A stretch of 64,000 bases of DNA, from positions 3,749,501 to 3,813,500 of the forward strand of contig NC_012796.1 in NCBI RefSeq assembly GCF_000010665.1. Direction: 5' to 3'. This stretch comes from Solidesulfovibrio magneticus RS-1 (GTDB lineage: Bacteria > Desulfobacterota > Desulfovibrionia > Desulfovibrionales > Desulfovibrionaceae). Each line of letters opens with the position of its first letter. Positions within the stretch are counted from its first letter, which is position 1. A program made the translations under genes and the position numbers. The notes below the pieces were generated by a model. The model was not told the origin of the DNA. It searched no databases and saw only the letters and a program-made list of their open reading frames with translations. Below are positions 40,782 to 49,145 of the stretch, one piece after another.

Positions 40782-42203
40782 TCAGGGCATTTCCGAACGG
40801 TCGCTCTGTTCGGCGGCCGCCGGCGTAGGAGCCGGTTTGGGGGTCGGCTTGGGCTTGAGCGCGGCCGGCGGCGCGGCGGCGGCCGGGGCGGCCTGGACCG
40901 GGTTGAAGGGTTTGGGTTCCTGGACCAGGGGCGCGGCGGCGGATTTGGCCGGGCTGGCGGCGGTGGCCGGGGCAGGCGCGGCGGGCTGGGCCGTGGCGGC
41001 CGGGGCAGGCGCTGCCGGAATCGGCGCGGGCGTGGTCGGGCCCGGGGCAACGGCTGGCGCGCCCCCCGGGGCCGCAGCCTCGGAAGCCACCGGCAGCGGC
41101 ACGACCGGCGTGGCGGGAGATACAGCCGGGACAGGCGCGGCGGGCTTGGCCGGAGTTTTGGCCGCGCTCTTGGCGGCCGCCGCCGGGGGAGTGGCCGCCG
41201 GCACGGCCGGAGCCGGCGTCGCGACAGGAGCCGGCGCGGGAGCAGGCGCCGCGGCAGGAGCCGAAGCCGGACCGGCGACCGGCGAGGCCGCCGCGACCGT
41301 CGGCAGGGTCACCTCTTCCACGGCCGACAGCCGGCTCAAATTGTCGTGGGCCGGAGGATAGAACCGGGGATTGGCGGCAATGGCCTTCTCGAAATATTCA
41401 TGGGCCTTAGTCCGATCACCGGCCTCCATGTAGCACACGCCCAGATTGTTGAGGGCCGCCGATTCCGTGCCCACCGACACAAAGGCCGCGTAGGCCTCGT
41501 CGTAGCGCCCAAGCTTGCACAGGGCCAGCCCCAGATTATTGGCGAACTTGGGGGATTTCTTGGCGGACGAAGCCTTGCGGAAGGCTGCGGCCGCTTCTTC
41601 GCCGCGCCCAAGCAGCATCAGCGATATGCCGCGATTGTTCTCCACGTCCGGGTCGAAGGCGGCGCCCAGGGAGGCGTCGGACACGGCCAGGGCGGCGTCG
41701 GGCCGGCCTTCGCGGTTTTCGATGGCCCCCAGCAGGGCGGCCGCCCGGGACAGGGCGGGGTCCAGGGCCAGGGCCTTTTGCAGATACGGTCCGGCCTGGG
41801 CCTTGTTGCCGCCGAGATAATAGGCAAAGCCCAGCCCTTGCAAGGCCGGGGCATACTTGGGGTTGGCGGCGAAGGCCTTTTTGTAGGCCTGGGCCGCTTC
41901 GCCATAGTCTCCGGCGCCCAGGGCCAGATCCCCCAGGCGGGTCAGCACCGTGGCCGCGTCGGCCCCGGACTTCTGGGCGGCCAGATAGAGCCGGCCGGCC
42001 TCGGCCCTGTCGCCATGGGCCAAGGCGGCGTCTCCGGCGGCGATGGCCGACGCCCCGGAACCGGAGACAACCGGCTCCTTGCCCGAAGTCCGCCCCTTGG
42101 CCCCGGAGCCGCATCCGGCCAGCCCGAAAAGCAGCAGTCCCGCCACCAGCACGACGCCCGCCACCGACCTCCAGCCGATTCGCCTGCAATGTCCGTTGTC
42201 CAT
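40782..42203 (-). CDS. TPR lipoprotein with Pro/Ala-rich tail (TadD-like)
   Basis: 473 aa from the ATG at 42203. A lipobox (LLLFGLAGC) follows the signal helix. About six tetratricopeptide units run to residue 290 (AAQAYKKAFAANPKYAPALQG, AGPYLQKALALDPALSRAAAL, AHEYFEKAIAANPRFYPPAH). The last 170 residues are Ala/Pro-rich low complexity. A TPR lipoprotein beside Tad pilus genes corresponds to TadD, which aids pilus assembly in the envelope. It is divergent from the pseudopilin unit. The low-complexity tail could span the periplasm or bind peptidoglycan. Confidence 0.8.
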   Translation of the reverse strand: MDNGHCRRIGWRSVAGVVLVAGLLLFGLAGCGSGAKGRTSGKEPVVSGSGASAIAAGDAALAHGDRAEAGRLYLAAQKSGADAATVLTRLGDLALGAGDYGEAAQAYKKAFAANPKYAPALQGLGFAYYLGGNKAQAGPYLQKALALDPALSRAAALLGAIENREGRPDAALAVSDASLGAAFDPDVENNRGISLMLLGRGEEAAAAFRKASSAKKSPKFANNLGLALCKLGRYDEAYAAFVSVGTESAALNNLGVCYMEAGDRTKAHEYFEKAIAANPRFYPPAHDNLSRLSAVEEVTLPTVAAASPVAGPASAPAAAPAPAPAPVATPAPAVPAATPPAAAAKSAAKTPAKPAAPVPAVSPATPVVPLPVASEAAAPGGAPAVAPGPTTPAPIPAAPAPAATAQPAAPAPATAASPAKSAAAPLVQEPKPFNPVQAAPAAAAPPAALKPKPTPKPAPTPAAAEQSDRSEMP

Positions 42204-42505
42204 GGCGCGGTCATAACAGAGCGGCCATCCCGGGTAAACACGGCAGCCCGGCTCTCGTTCCACCCAGGCTGGAATCGTCTCGGCGCGCGGACGACGCGGT
42301 TAAGCGGTTTTGGCGAGATCAGTCCACGATTGCTGGAACCATTGGTTCCAACAGCGCTCCATCCTGGTTTCAATATCCACCTCAACCAGCTGACAACAAA
42401 TGACTTTCAACTTTCCACCCAATATTTGGCCGCCGTGGCATGATTCTTCCATTTTGTCAGGAAAAACCGACTGCTCGAAAACGACACCAACCCGGGATCA
42501 CGGCC
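42204..42505. other. Divergent control region of the pseudopilin unit
   Basis: 302 bases without a gene between the TPR gene and the first pseudopilin gene. It contains a dyad TGGAACC-ATT-GGTTCCA at 42334-42350 and a sigma54-like site at 42436-42450. The dyad lies about 110-130 bases before the predicted start, a usual distance for an activator site. Confidence 0.55.
42436..42450 (+). promoter_or_regulatory. Sigma54-like promoter of the pseudopilin unit
   Basis: TGGCATG-ATTC-TTCC matches the -24/-12 pattern except that the -12 G is C, a position that is usually strict. The TadE-like gene begins 56 bases further on. Confidence 0.45.
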
Positions 42506-42943
42506 ATGAAGAGACTACACAACGACCAACGAGGCGTTGCCGCCGTGGAGACGGCCCTGGCGATGCTCGTCCTTGTCCCCCTGCTCCTCGTGCTGGTGGA
42601 AGGAGCGCGAGCGCTGCTCGAATACAAGCAACTGCAAAACGCGGCCATGGAAGGGGCGCGGATGCTCAACCGGCAAAACGGCGACACGACCGGAGTTGAG
42701 AGCTACATCAGCAGCCTGTTTCAAGGGAGCAATTCGTCCCAGACCATCGACGGCGCTCCGCCGACCGTCTCCATCAGCCCCCGTGACGCCAACAACAACG
42801 CAACAGTGCAGGTGGACCATGCATTCACGCCACTCATCGCCCAGTCGGGCAGCCAAGGCGGCTCGGACGCTTTCAGCCTTTCTGGCCTCAACAACCTCAC
42901 GCTTTCGGCCAAGGTCGTCACGGCTTTGCCGGCCGCAAATTGA
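42506..42943 (+). CDS. TadE-like pseudopilin 1
   Basis: 145 aa from the ATG at 42506, which leaves a short basic leader (MKRLHNDQRG) before the hydrophobic segment VAAVETALAMLVLVPLLLVL. This RG-x4-E-hydrophobic pattern is the prepilin cleavage and helix motif of TadE/TadF pseudopilins, with the conserved Glu. The rest (YKQLQNAAMEGARMLNRQNGD...) is a periplasmic domain. It should be cleaved by a TadV-type peptidase, which is not encoded in the window. Its stop overlaps the next frame. Confidence 0.85.
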   Translation: MKRLHNDQRGVAAVETALAMLVLVPLLLVLVEGARALLEYKQLQNAAMEGARMLNRQNGDTTGVESYISSLFQGSNSSQTIDGAPPTVSISPRDANNNATVQVDHAFTPLIAQSGSQGGSDAFSLSGLNNLTLSAKVVTALPAAN

Positions 42944-44333
42944 CCGCAGCGACGTCCGGGGCGCTTCCAGCCTGCTCGTGGCGGCGTCGCTGGTCGCGGT
43001 CATGGCCGCGGCCGGCGTGGCCGTGGACCTCGGGCGGGTTTCCGTGGAGCAAAGCCGGCTGCAAAACGCCGTGGACTCCGCCGCCCTGGCCGGCAGCCTG
43101 CAACTGCCCGACGACCCGGACGTGTCCACCGGGGCGGTGACGGCCGCGGCCACGCAAAACCTGCTGGCCAACGACGCCGACGCCACCGGCATCCTGGTGG
43201 AGTCCGGCGGCGCCACCCGCAGCGTGTGCGTTTCGGCCGAAGCCAAGGTGGAAATGACCCTGTCCCAGGTCATCGGCATCGGCGACCAGACGGTCACGGC
43301 CGAGGCCTGCGCCGGCTACAACGACATTGAGCTGGTCATGGTCCTCGACGCCACCGGCTCCATGAAGGGCACGCCCATCGCCAACGTCAAGGAAGCGGCC
43401 ACCAATCTGGTCAACCTCATCATGCCGTCCTCGTCTTCGACCTCCACCCGCTCCAAGATCGGGCTGGTGCCGTTCCAAGGCAAGGTGCGCATCGACGGCA
43501 ACGATCCAGTGACGGCCGAGGCCAACCCCGACGGCGTGGGTCCGGGCTGCCGCAACGCCGACGGCACCCTCAACAACGGCAAGCTGCGCACCGAGTATTC
43601 CAAGACCACGACCAAGACCAACATCTTCTACGGCTACACCTTAAGCGGCGTCAGCACGACCTCGGACAAGACCTGCTCCGGCATGTCGCCCATCCGGGCC
43701 CTGTCCTCGGACAAAAGCGCCATCCTCTCCAACATCACGGCCTTAAACGCCGGCCAGGTGACCTCGGGCACGATCATCAGCGAAGGCATCAAGTGGGGAC
43801 GCCACGTGCTCACGCCGACCGCGCCCTACGTCGAGGGCAGCACCGACACGAAGGTACGCAAGATCATGATCGTGCTTACCGACGGCGACACCGAGGACGG
43901 CCGTTGCGGCGGCTCCTACGCCTCGGCTTCCAAGACCATCAACACCTACTGGACCAACGCCTACTTCGGCCAGGGCCTCAAGCCCGACTCCAGCGCCTCG
44001 CCCTACTCCACCCTGTCCACGGCCGCCCTGACCCTGGCCCAGATCCCGGACTGCAAGGACGGCGGGCTGCTCAACACCTACGTCGTCAACGAGGCAACCT
44101 TGGCCAAGACCGACGCCAACTATCCTATTGAGATCTTCTCCATCCGGTTTGGCGACTCCGACTCCACGGACAAAAACCTCATGAAGCAGATCGCCTCGTC
44201 CAAGCCCGGCACCGAAGACCACTACTTCGACGCTCCCGACGAGGCCGGCATCAAGGAAATGTTCAAAAAGATCGGCCAGCAGCTGGGTCAGCGCCTGATG
44301 ACCCGCAAGGAAGCCACCACGGGCACGCCGTAA
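42939..44333 (+). CDS. TadG-like protein with von Willebrand A domain
   Basis: 464 aa if started at the ATT at 42939, overlapping the stop of pseudopilin 1. No ATG, GTG or TTG in this frame lies before the membrane segment; the first, a GTG at 42978, would cut off the basic leader DRSDVRG. The N-terminal helix SSLLVAASLVAVMAAAGVAVDLGRV is TadG-like. A VWA domain follows with the MIDAS motif VLDATGSMKG, then IMIVLTDGDTEDGRC. Four or more Cys suggest disulfides. TadG-type proteins anchor or tip the Tad pilus machine in the envelope. The start codon is the uncertain point. Confidence 0.82.
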   Translation: MDRSDVRGASSLLVAASLVAVMAAAGVAVDLGRVSVEQSRLQNAVDSAALAGSLQLPDDPDVSTGAVTAAATQNLLANDADATGILVESGGATRSVCVSAEAKVEMTLSQVIGIGDQTVTAEACAGYNDIELVMVLDATGSMKGTPIANVKEAATNLVNLIMPSSSSTSTRSKIGLVPFQGKVRIDGNDPVTAEANPDGVGPGCRNADGTLNNGKLRTEYSKTTTKTNIFYGYTLSGVSTTSDKTCSGMSPIRALSSDKSAILSNITALNAGQVTSGTIISEGIKWGRHVLTPTAPYVEGSTDTKVRKIMIVLTDGDTEDGRCGGSYASASKTINTYWTNAYFGQGLKPDSSASPYSTLSTAALTLAQIPDCKDGGLLNTYVVNEATLAKTDANYPIEIFSIRFGDSDSTDKNLMKQIASSKPGTEDHYFDAPDEAGIKEMFKKIGQQLGQRLMTRKEATTGTP

Positions 44334-44384
44334 CCGGCCGCGATGCCGCTGGCGTACAGGAAACGAACACTGAAGAGGCCTGTC

Positions 44385-44843
44385 ATGAACACCCCTAAGA
44401 CCACAACGCCCCAGGCGCCGGCCCGGCCCGGCCAGACCGGCAGCCTGACCGTGGAGATGGCCCTGGTGCTGCCGATCCTGCTGACGCTGCTCCTAGGCAT
44501 CTTGGAACTCGGCAACATCCTGCGCATCCAGGCGACCCTGCAAAGCGCCGTGGGCAAGATCGCCCGTTATGCCGCCACCCAGGAAACAACCACGACCTCG
44601 GCCAAGAACTACATGGACAGCGAAGGCCTCGTGCCCCTGGTCCAGCAAGCCGACAGCAACGAAGGGCCGCAGCTGACCATGTCGCCTTCCACGACGACGG
44701 CCTGCAGCGAAACGCCCTGCACGCCTTTCGAAGTGAGTCTGGAGTACACCTACTACGCCATAACGCCCCCCATGAAGCCGTTCTTCGACAATATCAAGCT
44801 ATCCGCCTCGGCCAAGAAGATGTCCGAAGACTGGGGCCAGTAA
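44385..44843 (+). CDS. TadE-like pseudopilin 2
   Basis: 152 aa. The ATG at 44385 has GAGG seven bases upstream; an in-frame start at 44343 is less likely. A leader of about 20 residues ends in GQTG, followed by SLTVEMALVLPILLTLLLGILELG, the TadE helix with its conserved Glu. The periplasmic part holds a Cys pair (CSETPC). It is third in the plus-strand unit, 51 bases after the VWA gene, and should be processed like pseudopilin 1. Confidence 0.85.
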   Translation: MNTPKTTTPQAPARPGQTGSLTVEMALVLPILLTLLLGILELGNILRIQATLQSAVGKIARYAATQETTTTSAKNYMDSEGLVPLVQQADSNEGPQLTMSPSTTTACSETPCTPFEVSLEYTYYAITPPMKPFFDNIKLSASAKKMSEDWGQ

Positions 44844-44853
44844 GGAGCCTGCC

Positions 44854-45180
44854 ATGAAAGCCGTTCGCGCCGCCGTCATCCTGACCGTCCTGGCCCTGGC
44901 CGCCGCCCTGCCGGCGCACGGCGCCTCCAAGGACGACGTGGTCAAGTTCTACCAGGGGTATCTGGAACTGGTCAGCGCCAGCAACTTCGTCGCGCTCTCG
45001 CGTGACACGCCAGACGCTTACGACGCCAAGTTCGACGAAGTGGCCAAGTCGGCCGGCTTCGAGAGCAGCGCCGACGCCCTGTCCGCCGCCGAGGCCTACG
45101 CCGCCGACAGCCAGGTGGCCGCGCTGAAGCAGTCCGTGGCCGACATGATCCTGCAGCAGTACAGACCCTACCGGGAATAA
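44854..45180 (+). CDS. Small secreted protein of the pilus unit
   Basis: 108 aa with a clear signal peptide (MKAVRAAVILTVLALAAALPAHGA). The ATG at 44854 has AGGAG six bases upstream, and the gene is 10 bases after pseudopilin 2. The mature part is acidic and helical (KDDVVKFYQGYLELVSASNF, AAEAYAADSQVAALKQSVADMI). I do not recognise a family. Position suggests a periplasmic accessory of the Tad machine. A hairpin terminator follows. Confidence 0.75.
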   Translation: MKAVRAAVILTVLALAAALPAHGASKDDVVKFYQGYLELVSASNFVALSRDTPDAYDAKFDEVAKSAGFESSADALSAAEAYAADSQVAALKQSVADMILQQYRPYRE

Positions 45181-45208
45181 CACATATTGGGGAAGGCGTC
45201 TTGTGCGC

Positions 45209-45250
45209 GGGCGCGGTCCGGGGAAACTCCCCGGCCGCGCCCGTTGTCTT
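45209..45250. terminator. Terminator between the convergent pilus units
   Basis: GGGCGCGG-T-CCGGGGA and TCCCCGG-CCGCGCCC pair (45209-45242) with one bulged base, followed on the plus strand by GTTGTCTTT. It lies between the stop at 45180 and the opposing stop at 45263. Confidence 0.65.
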
Positions 45251-45262
45251 TGGCGGGCGGAA

Positions 45263-45619
45263 TCAAAAAAGGAAAGCCAGGCGGCCGGTAAACAAGGCCA
45301 GCCCCAAGGCCCCCAGGACCAGGGCCGCAAGGACGCGAAAAAGCAGGCTGCGTCCCAGGGGGCCGGACAGCAACGACCCCAGGCCCGGACCCGACGGGGC
45401 CGGGATGATGTGCTCGCTGCGCAGCAGCCGGTAGATGCCGACGAGGGCGACGGCGCAAATGGCCAGGGCCACAAGGTTCTCGGGCCTGGCCAAAAAATCG
45501 GACAGCCCCGAGGACAGCCCCTTTGCTCCGGAACCCAGGTCGGACACGGCGTCGAGCACGTCCTGGCGTCCCTGCTGCAACTCTTTTGCGCCGCGCACGA
45601 TGTCGTTGGCGTTGGCCAT
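45263..45619 (-). CDS. Small membrane protein
   Basis: 118 aa from the ATG at 45619. A polar, helical N-terminal half (ANDIVRGAKELQQGRQDVLDAVSDLGSG) precedes two hydrophobic segments (LVALAICAVALVGIYRLL and LLFRVLAALVLGALGLALFTG). No family is recognised. It lies past tadC on the same strand with a gap of about 120 bases, so it may be the last gene of the tad transcript or independent. Confidence 0.6.
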   Translation of the reverse strand: MANANDIVRGAKELQQGRQDVLDAVSDLGSGAKGLSSGLSDFLARPENLVALAICAVALVGIYRLLRSEHIIPAPSGPGLGSLLSGPLGRSLLFRVLAALVLGALGLALFTGRLAFLF

Positions 45620-45738
45620 GGCGTGTCCCTTTCCCCCGCGCCGTATTCCGATTTCACTTCTGACGGGAAACCGGCCTGATACAAATTACACCGATGGCTT
45701 TCGCCGTTGCTCGACCCGCACAGACGTCCTGTGCGCCG

Positions 45739-46683
45739 TTACTTGCCCATGCCGCCGAACATCTGGAAGATACGGATGCCGGCCGGGCCGAGGATGACGA
45801 TGAGCAGTGTCGGGAAGATGAAGAAAATAAGCGGCATAAGCAGCTTGACCGGGAGTTTGGCGGCCAGCTCCTCGGCCAGCTGGAAACGTTTGGTGCGCAT
45901 GGAGTCGGCGTAGACCCGCAAGGTCTGAGCGATGGAAGTGCCGAACATGTCAGTCTGGATAAGCATGGCCACGAGGCTGCCCACGTCTTCCAGGCCGATA
46001 CGGGCCGAGAGGTTTTTGAGTGCCTCGCGCCGGGCCTTGCCGGCCCGCAGTTCCAGGGTGAGCAGGCGCAGTTCGGCGCTTAAGATCGGGTCCTTGAGGG
46101 ACATTTCCTGGCAGACGCGGTAGATGGCCGCGTCCAGGCCCATGCCGGCCTCCACGCAGACCACCAGCAGGTCCAGGGCGTCGGGCAGGCTTTTCTGAAT
46201 GGCTGTCTGACGGGCCTTGACGCGGGAGTCCAGTATCATTCCGGGAATATAGAAACCCGCAGCCGTCAGCCCCACCACGACGAACAGCTTGTACTGGCCC
46301 GGCACCTTGCCGGACATGGCCGCCAACGCGCCCAGCACCAGCCCAACCAGGGCGGCGCCGGCCTTGATGCCCCAATAGATTTCCAGGGCGCTGGGCTGGC
46401 GGTAGCCGGCCTGCACCAGGGAGCTTCTGGCTTTGGTGAGTTCCTGGGCCTCGCGGGGTTTGACCAGTTCGCCGAACCAGGCCGCCGCGCGCCGGATGCT
46501 CCCCTCGATCCAGCCGAAGATGCCCGGCCGGCCGCCGTCCTTAAGCCGGCTGTCGGTGACCAGGGCCACGGCGCGCTCGGCCATGCGCCGACGCCGCCTC
46601 CCCTCCTCGCGCAGGGAAGCCACGGCATAGGTGAAAAGTCCCACGCTCAGGGACACGAGCACTGCGATGACGAGGCTGTCCAC
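45739..46683 (-). CDS. tadC: Tad pilus inner-membrane platform protein TadC
   Basis: 314 aa. Hydrophobic segments lie at the N-terminus (LVIAVLVSLSVGLFTYAV), middle (GAALVGLVLGALAAM, LFVVVGLTAAGFYIPGMI) and C-terminus (LLMPLIFFIFPTLLIVILGPAGI). The T2SSF/GspF domain is marked by ALDLLVVCVEAGMGLDAAIYRV and GTSIAQTLRVYADSMRTKRFQ. It works with TadB as the membrane platform moved by the CpaF ATPase. The gene follows tadB by 12 bases. Confidence 0.92.
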   Translation of the reverse strand: MDSLVIAVLVSLSVGLFTYAVASLREEGRRRRRMAERAVALVTDSRLKDGGRPGIFGWIEGSIRRAAAWFGELVKPREAQELTKARSSLVQAGYRQPSALEIYWGIKAGAALVGLVLGALAAMSGKVPGQYKLFVVVGLTAAGFYIPGMILDSRVKARQTAIQKSLPDALDLLVVCVEAGMGLDAAIYRVCQEMSLKDPILSAELRLLTLELRAGKARREALKNLSARIGLEDVGSLVAMLIQTDMFGTSIAQTLRVYADSMRTKRFQLAEELAAKLPVKLLMPLIFFIFPTLLIVILGPAGIRIFQMFGGMGK

Positions 46684-46695
46684 GGCCGGCCCCTC

Positions 46696-47676
46696 CTAGA
46701 CTTCGATCCGCACCATCTTGCGGATGACCAGTATGCCCATGGTGATGAGTCCGGCCACGCCGTAGCTCATGATCCGGCCCATGGGATCGGTGAAAAGCAG
46801 CCCCAGGTAGCCGGGGTTGACGAACTGGATGACGGCGGCCACGCCAAAGGGCAGCAGGCACAGCACCCAGGCGGCCATGCGCCCCTCGGCCGAAAGCACC
46901 TGGATGCGCCCCTTGAGCTTGAACCGCTCGCGGATAAGCCCCGAAATGTTGCCGATGATCTCGGCCAGGTTGCCGCCGGATTCGTTTTGGATCTTGACCG
47001 AAACCACGAAGAAGTTGAGGTCCGGGCAATCCACCCGGTCCATGAGGTTGTCCAGGGCCGTGGTGACGCCCATGCCGAAATTGATTTCCTCAAGGGTGGT
47101 CTGGAATTCGACCCGAATGGGATCGGCGAACTCGCTCACCACCATGCCCATGCCGCTGGTGAAGGTGTGGCCGGCCCGCAGGGCCCGGCCCACGAGTTCC
47201 AGGGCCTCGGGCAATTGGCGCTCGAAATCGGCCATGCGCTTGTCCTTGCGCATGACCACCCACTTAAACGGCAGCCAACCGCATACCCCGGCCACGGCCA
47301 GGCTCAGCAGCGGATTGCTCAGGTACAGCGAGGCGGCCAGGTAGCCGGTGACGGCGAAAATAAGGGAAAGCATGACGAAGATGCCAAGCGGGGCCTTGAT
47401 GTCGGCCTGGTCGAGCATCTTGTCCATGCGTCGGCTCCAGGCCTGGCGCGACAGCAGCACGTCGAGCCAGCGAAGGCCGCTTAATTCATGCTTCTTGACG
47501 AGGTCGGCCGTATCCAGCCCCAAGCCCTCGCCCCGGGTCACCTGCTCCACGCGCCGGGCGATCTCCTTGCCGGAGGTGTCCGTAAGCCGGCCGATGAGCA
47601 CCACCACGGCCACGGCCAAATAGACCAGGGACAGCAACAGGGCCAGGGACAGGATGTTCGGCAGCCCGGGAGTCAT
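46696..47676 (-). CDS. tadB: Tad pilus inner-membrane platform protein TadB
   Basis: 326 aa from the ATG at 47676; the frame is open further upstream but runs into the cpaF coding region. It has an N-terminal hydrophobic segment, two central helices (GIFVMLSLIFAVTGYLAAS, LLSLAVAGVCGWLPF) and two C-terminal ones. The T2SSF domain shows LPEALELVGRALRAGHTFTSGM and NFFVVSVKIQNESGGNLAEII. With TadC it forms the platform of the Tad secretion system. It lies between cpaF and tadC. Confidence 0.92.
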   Translation of the reverse strand: MTPGLPNILSLALLLSLVYLAVAVVVLIGRLTDTSGKEIARRVEQVTRGEGLGLDTADLVKKHELSGLRWLDVLLSRQAWSRRMDKMLDQADIKAPLGIFVMLSLIFAVTGYLAASLYLSNPLLSLAVAGVCGWLPFKWVVMRKDKRMADFERQLPEALELVGRALRAGHTFTSGMGMVVSEFADPIRVEFQTTLEEINFGMGVTTALDNLMDRVDCPDLNFFVVSVKIQNESGGNLAEIIGNISGLIRERFKLKGRIQVLSAEGRMAAWVLCLLPFGVAAVIQFVNPGYLGLLFTDPMGRIMSYGVAGLITMGILVIRKMVRIEV

Positions 47677-47737
47677 GGCCGCCCCGGAAGCCGGCCCGGG
47701 CCGGCGGACGCTTGGGTTGGGCCGCGTTCCATGACGC

Positions 47738-49111
47738 CTAGACCTCCACCACGTTTCGTGGATCGAAAATCCCTTCGGGCATGCGAATCCCCTTGGCCTC
47801 GAAGCGGCTGGCGAACTTGGGCCGGATGCCCCGGGCCATGAACACGCCCTTGACCTTGCCGTCGGCCGTGACCCCGCGTTGCTCGAATGCAAATATCTCC
47901 TGCATGGTGATGACGTCGCCTTCCATGCCGGTGAGTTCCTGGAAGCTGACGAGCTTGCGGCTGCCGTCGGAGAAGCGCGAAATCTGGACGATGACGTCCA
48001 CGGCCGAGGCGATGTAGCGCTTCAGCGACAGGGCCGAAATATTGAGTCCGGCCATGGCGACCAGGGTTTCCAGACGCATGAGCGCGTCGCGGGGGGTGTT
48101 GGCGTGCAGGGTGGCCAGGGAGCCGTCGTGGCCGGTGTTCATGGCTTGCAGCATGTCCAGGGCCTCGGCGCCGCGCACTTCGCCGACGATGATGCGGTCG
48201 GGACGCATGCGCAGGCAGTTGCGCACCAGATCGCGCTGGGTCACTTCGCCGCGGCCCTCGATATTGGGCGGGCGCGATTCCAGGCGCACCACATGGTCCT
48301 GCTTGAGCTGCAGCTCGGCGGCGTCTTCCACGGTGACGATGCGCTCGTCGTGGGGGATAAAGCCCGACAGGCAGTTGAGCATGGTGGTCTTGCCGGTGCC
48401 GGTGCCGCCGGAAATGAGGATGTTGAGCCGGGCCAGGACTATGCCCTTAAGCACGTCGGCAAAATCCCGGGTCATGGCCTTGAAGCGGATGAGATCCTCG
48501 ATGGTCAGCTTTTCCTTGGCGAATTTGCGGATGGACAGGGCCGGCCCGTCGATGGCCAGGGGAGGAATGATGGCGTTGACGCGCGAACCGTCGGGGAGCC
48601 GGGCGTCCACCATGGGCGAAGACTCGTCCACCCGGCGGCCGACCCGGGAAACGATGCGGTCAATGATCTTTTTTAAGTGGTCGTTGTCCTTGAAGCGCGA
48701 TTCGGTCAGGACCAGCTTGCCGCCCCGCTCCACGTAGATCTGGCGATAGGAGTTGACCAGGATGTCGTTGACGCTTTGGTCCTTGAGAAAGGGTTCCAGG
48801 GGCCCAAGGCCCAGCATCTCGTCCTTGACCTCGGTGATGAGCCGGTCGCGCTCGGCCTGATTGAGCGGCGTCTGGTAGAATTCGTCGCGCAACAGCCGCT
48901 CGACGATCTTGCTGATCTCGCCGCCTAGGGCCGACTCCTCCAGGGTGTCAAGGAGGGTGAGATCGATCAGATCGATCAAGCGGTCGTGGATGCGGGTTTT
49001 GATCTCGTAGTATTCCTGTGAGATCGGGCCCAAGGCTTCCCGCCGCTCCGGGGCCGGGGCCTGGGCGCGGGGCATCTGGTGGCGCAAAAGGGGCGGGCGG
49101 CCGCGTTCCAT
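47738..49111 (-). CDS. cpaF: Tad pilus assembly ATPase CpaF/TadA
   Basis: 457 aa. The ATG at 49111 has AAGGAGAT upstream. Walker A is [20 protein letters not shown]. The Asp box and Walker B are in [20 protein letters not shown] and [25 protein letters not shown] (read as two parts), followed by the His box [20 protein letters not shown]. These are the type II/IV secretion ATPase motifs of the CpaF branch. It powers both extension and retraction of Tad pili. It sits between cpaE and tadB. Confidence 0.94.
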   Translation of the reverse strand: MERGRPPLLRHQMPRAQAPAPERREALGPISQEYYEIKTRIHDRLIDLIDLTLLDTLEESALGGEISKIVERLLRDEFYQTPLNQAERDRLITEVKDEMLGLGPLEPFLKDQSVNDILVNSYRQIYVERGGKLVLTESRFKDNDHLKKIIDRIVSRVGRRVDESSPMVDARLPDGSRVNAIIPPLAIDGPALSIRKFAKEKLTIEDLIRFKAMTRDFADVLKGIVLARLNILISGGTGTGKTTMLNCLSGFIPHDERIVTVEDAAELQLKQDHVVRLESRPPNIEGRGEVTQRDLVRNCLRMRPDRIIVGEVRGAEALDMLQAMNTGHDGSLATLHANTPRDALMRLETLVAMAGLNISALSLKRYIASAVDVIVQISRFSDGSRKLVSFQELTGMEGDVITMQEIFAFEQRGVTADGKVKGVFMARGIRPKFASRFEAKGIRMPEGIFDPRNVVEV

Positions 49112-49145
49112 GCACTATCTCCTTCACTGCCGCCTGGGGCGGCGG

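Noticed and set aside
40860-41280. Pro/Ala repeats at the end of the TPR gene as a DNA repeat array
   Set aside because: The units are irregular at DNA level and keep the reading frame, so they are a low-complexity protein tail and not a tandem repeat or CRISPR.
36252-42443. A plus-strand open frame of 2063 codons
   Set aside because: It lies antisense to the SLT, HerA, hybrid-kinase and TPR genes, all of which have clear domains. Its product is Gly/His/Arg-rich low complexity, as expected from the reverse frame of GC-rich genes.
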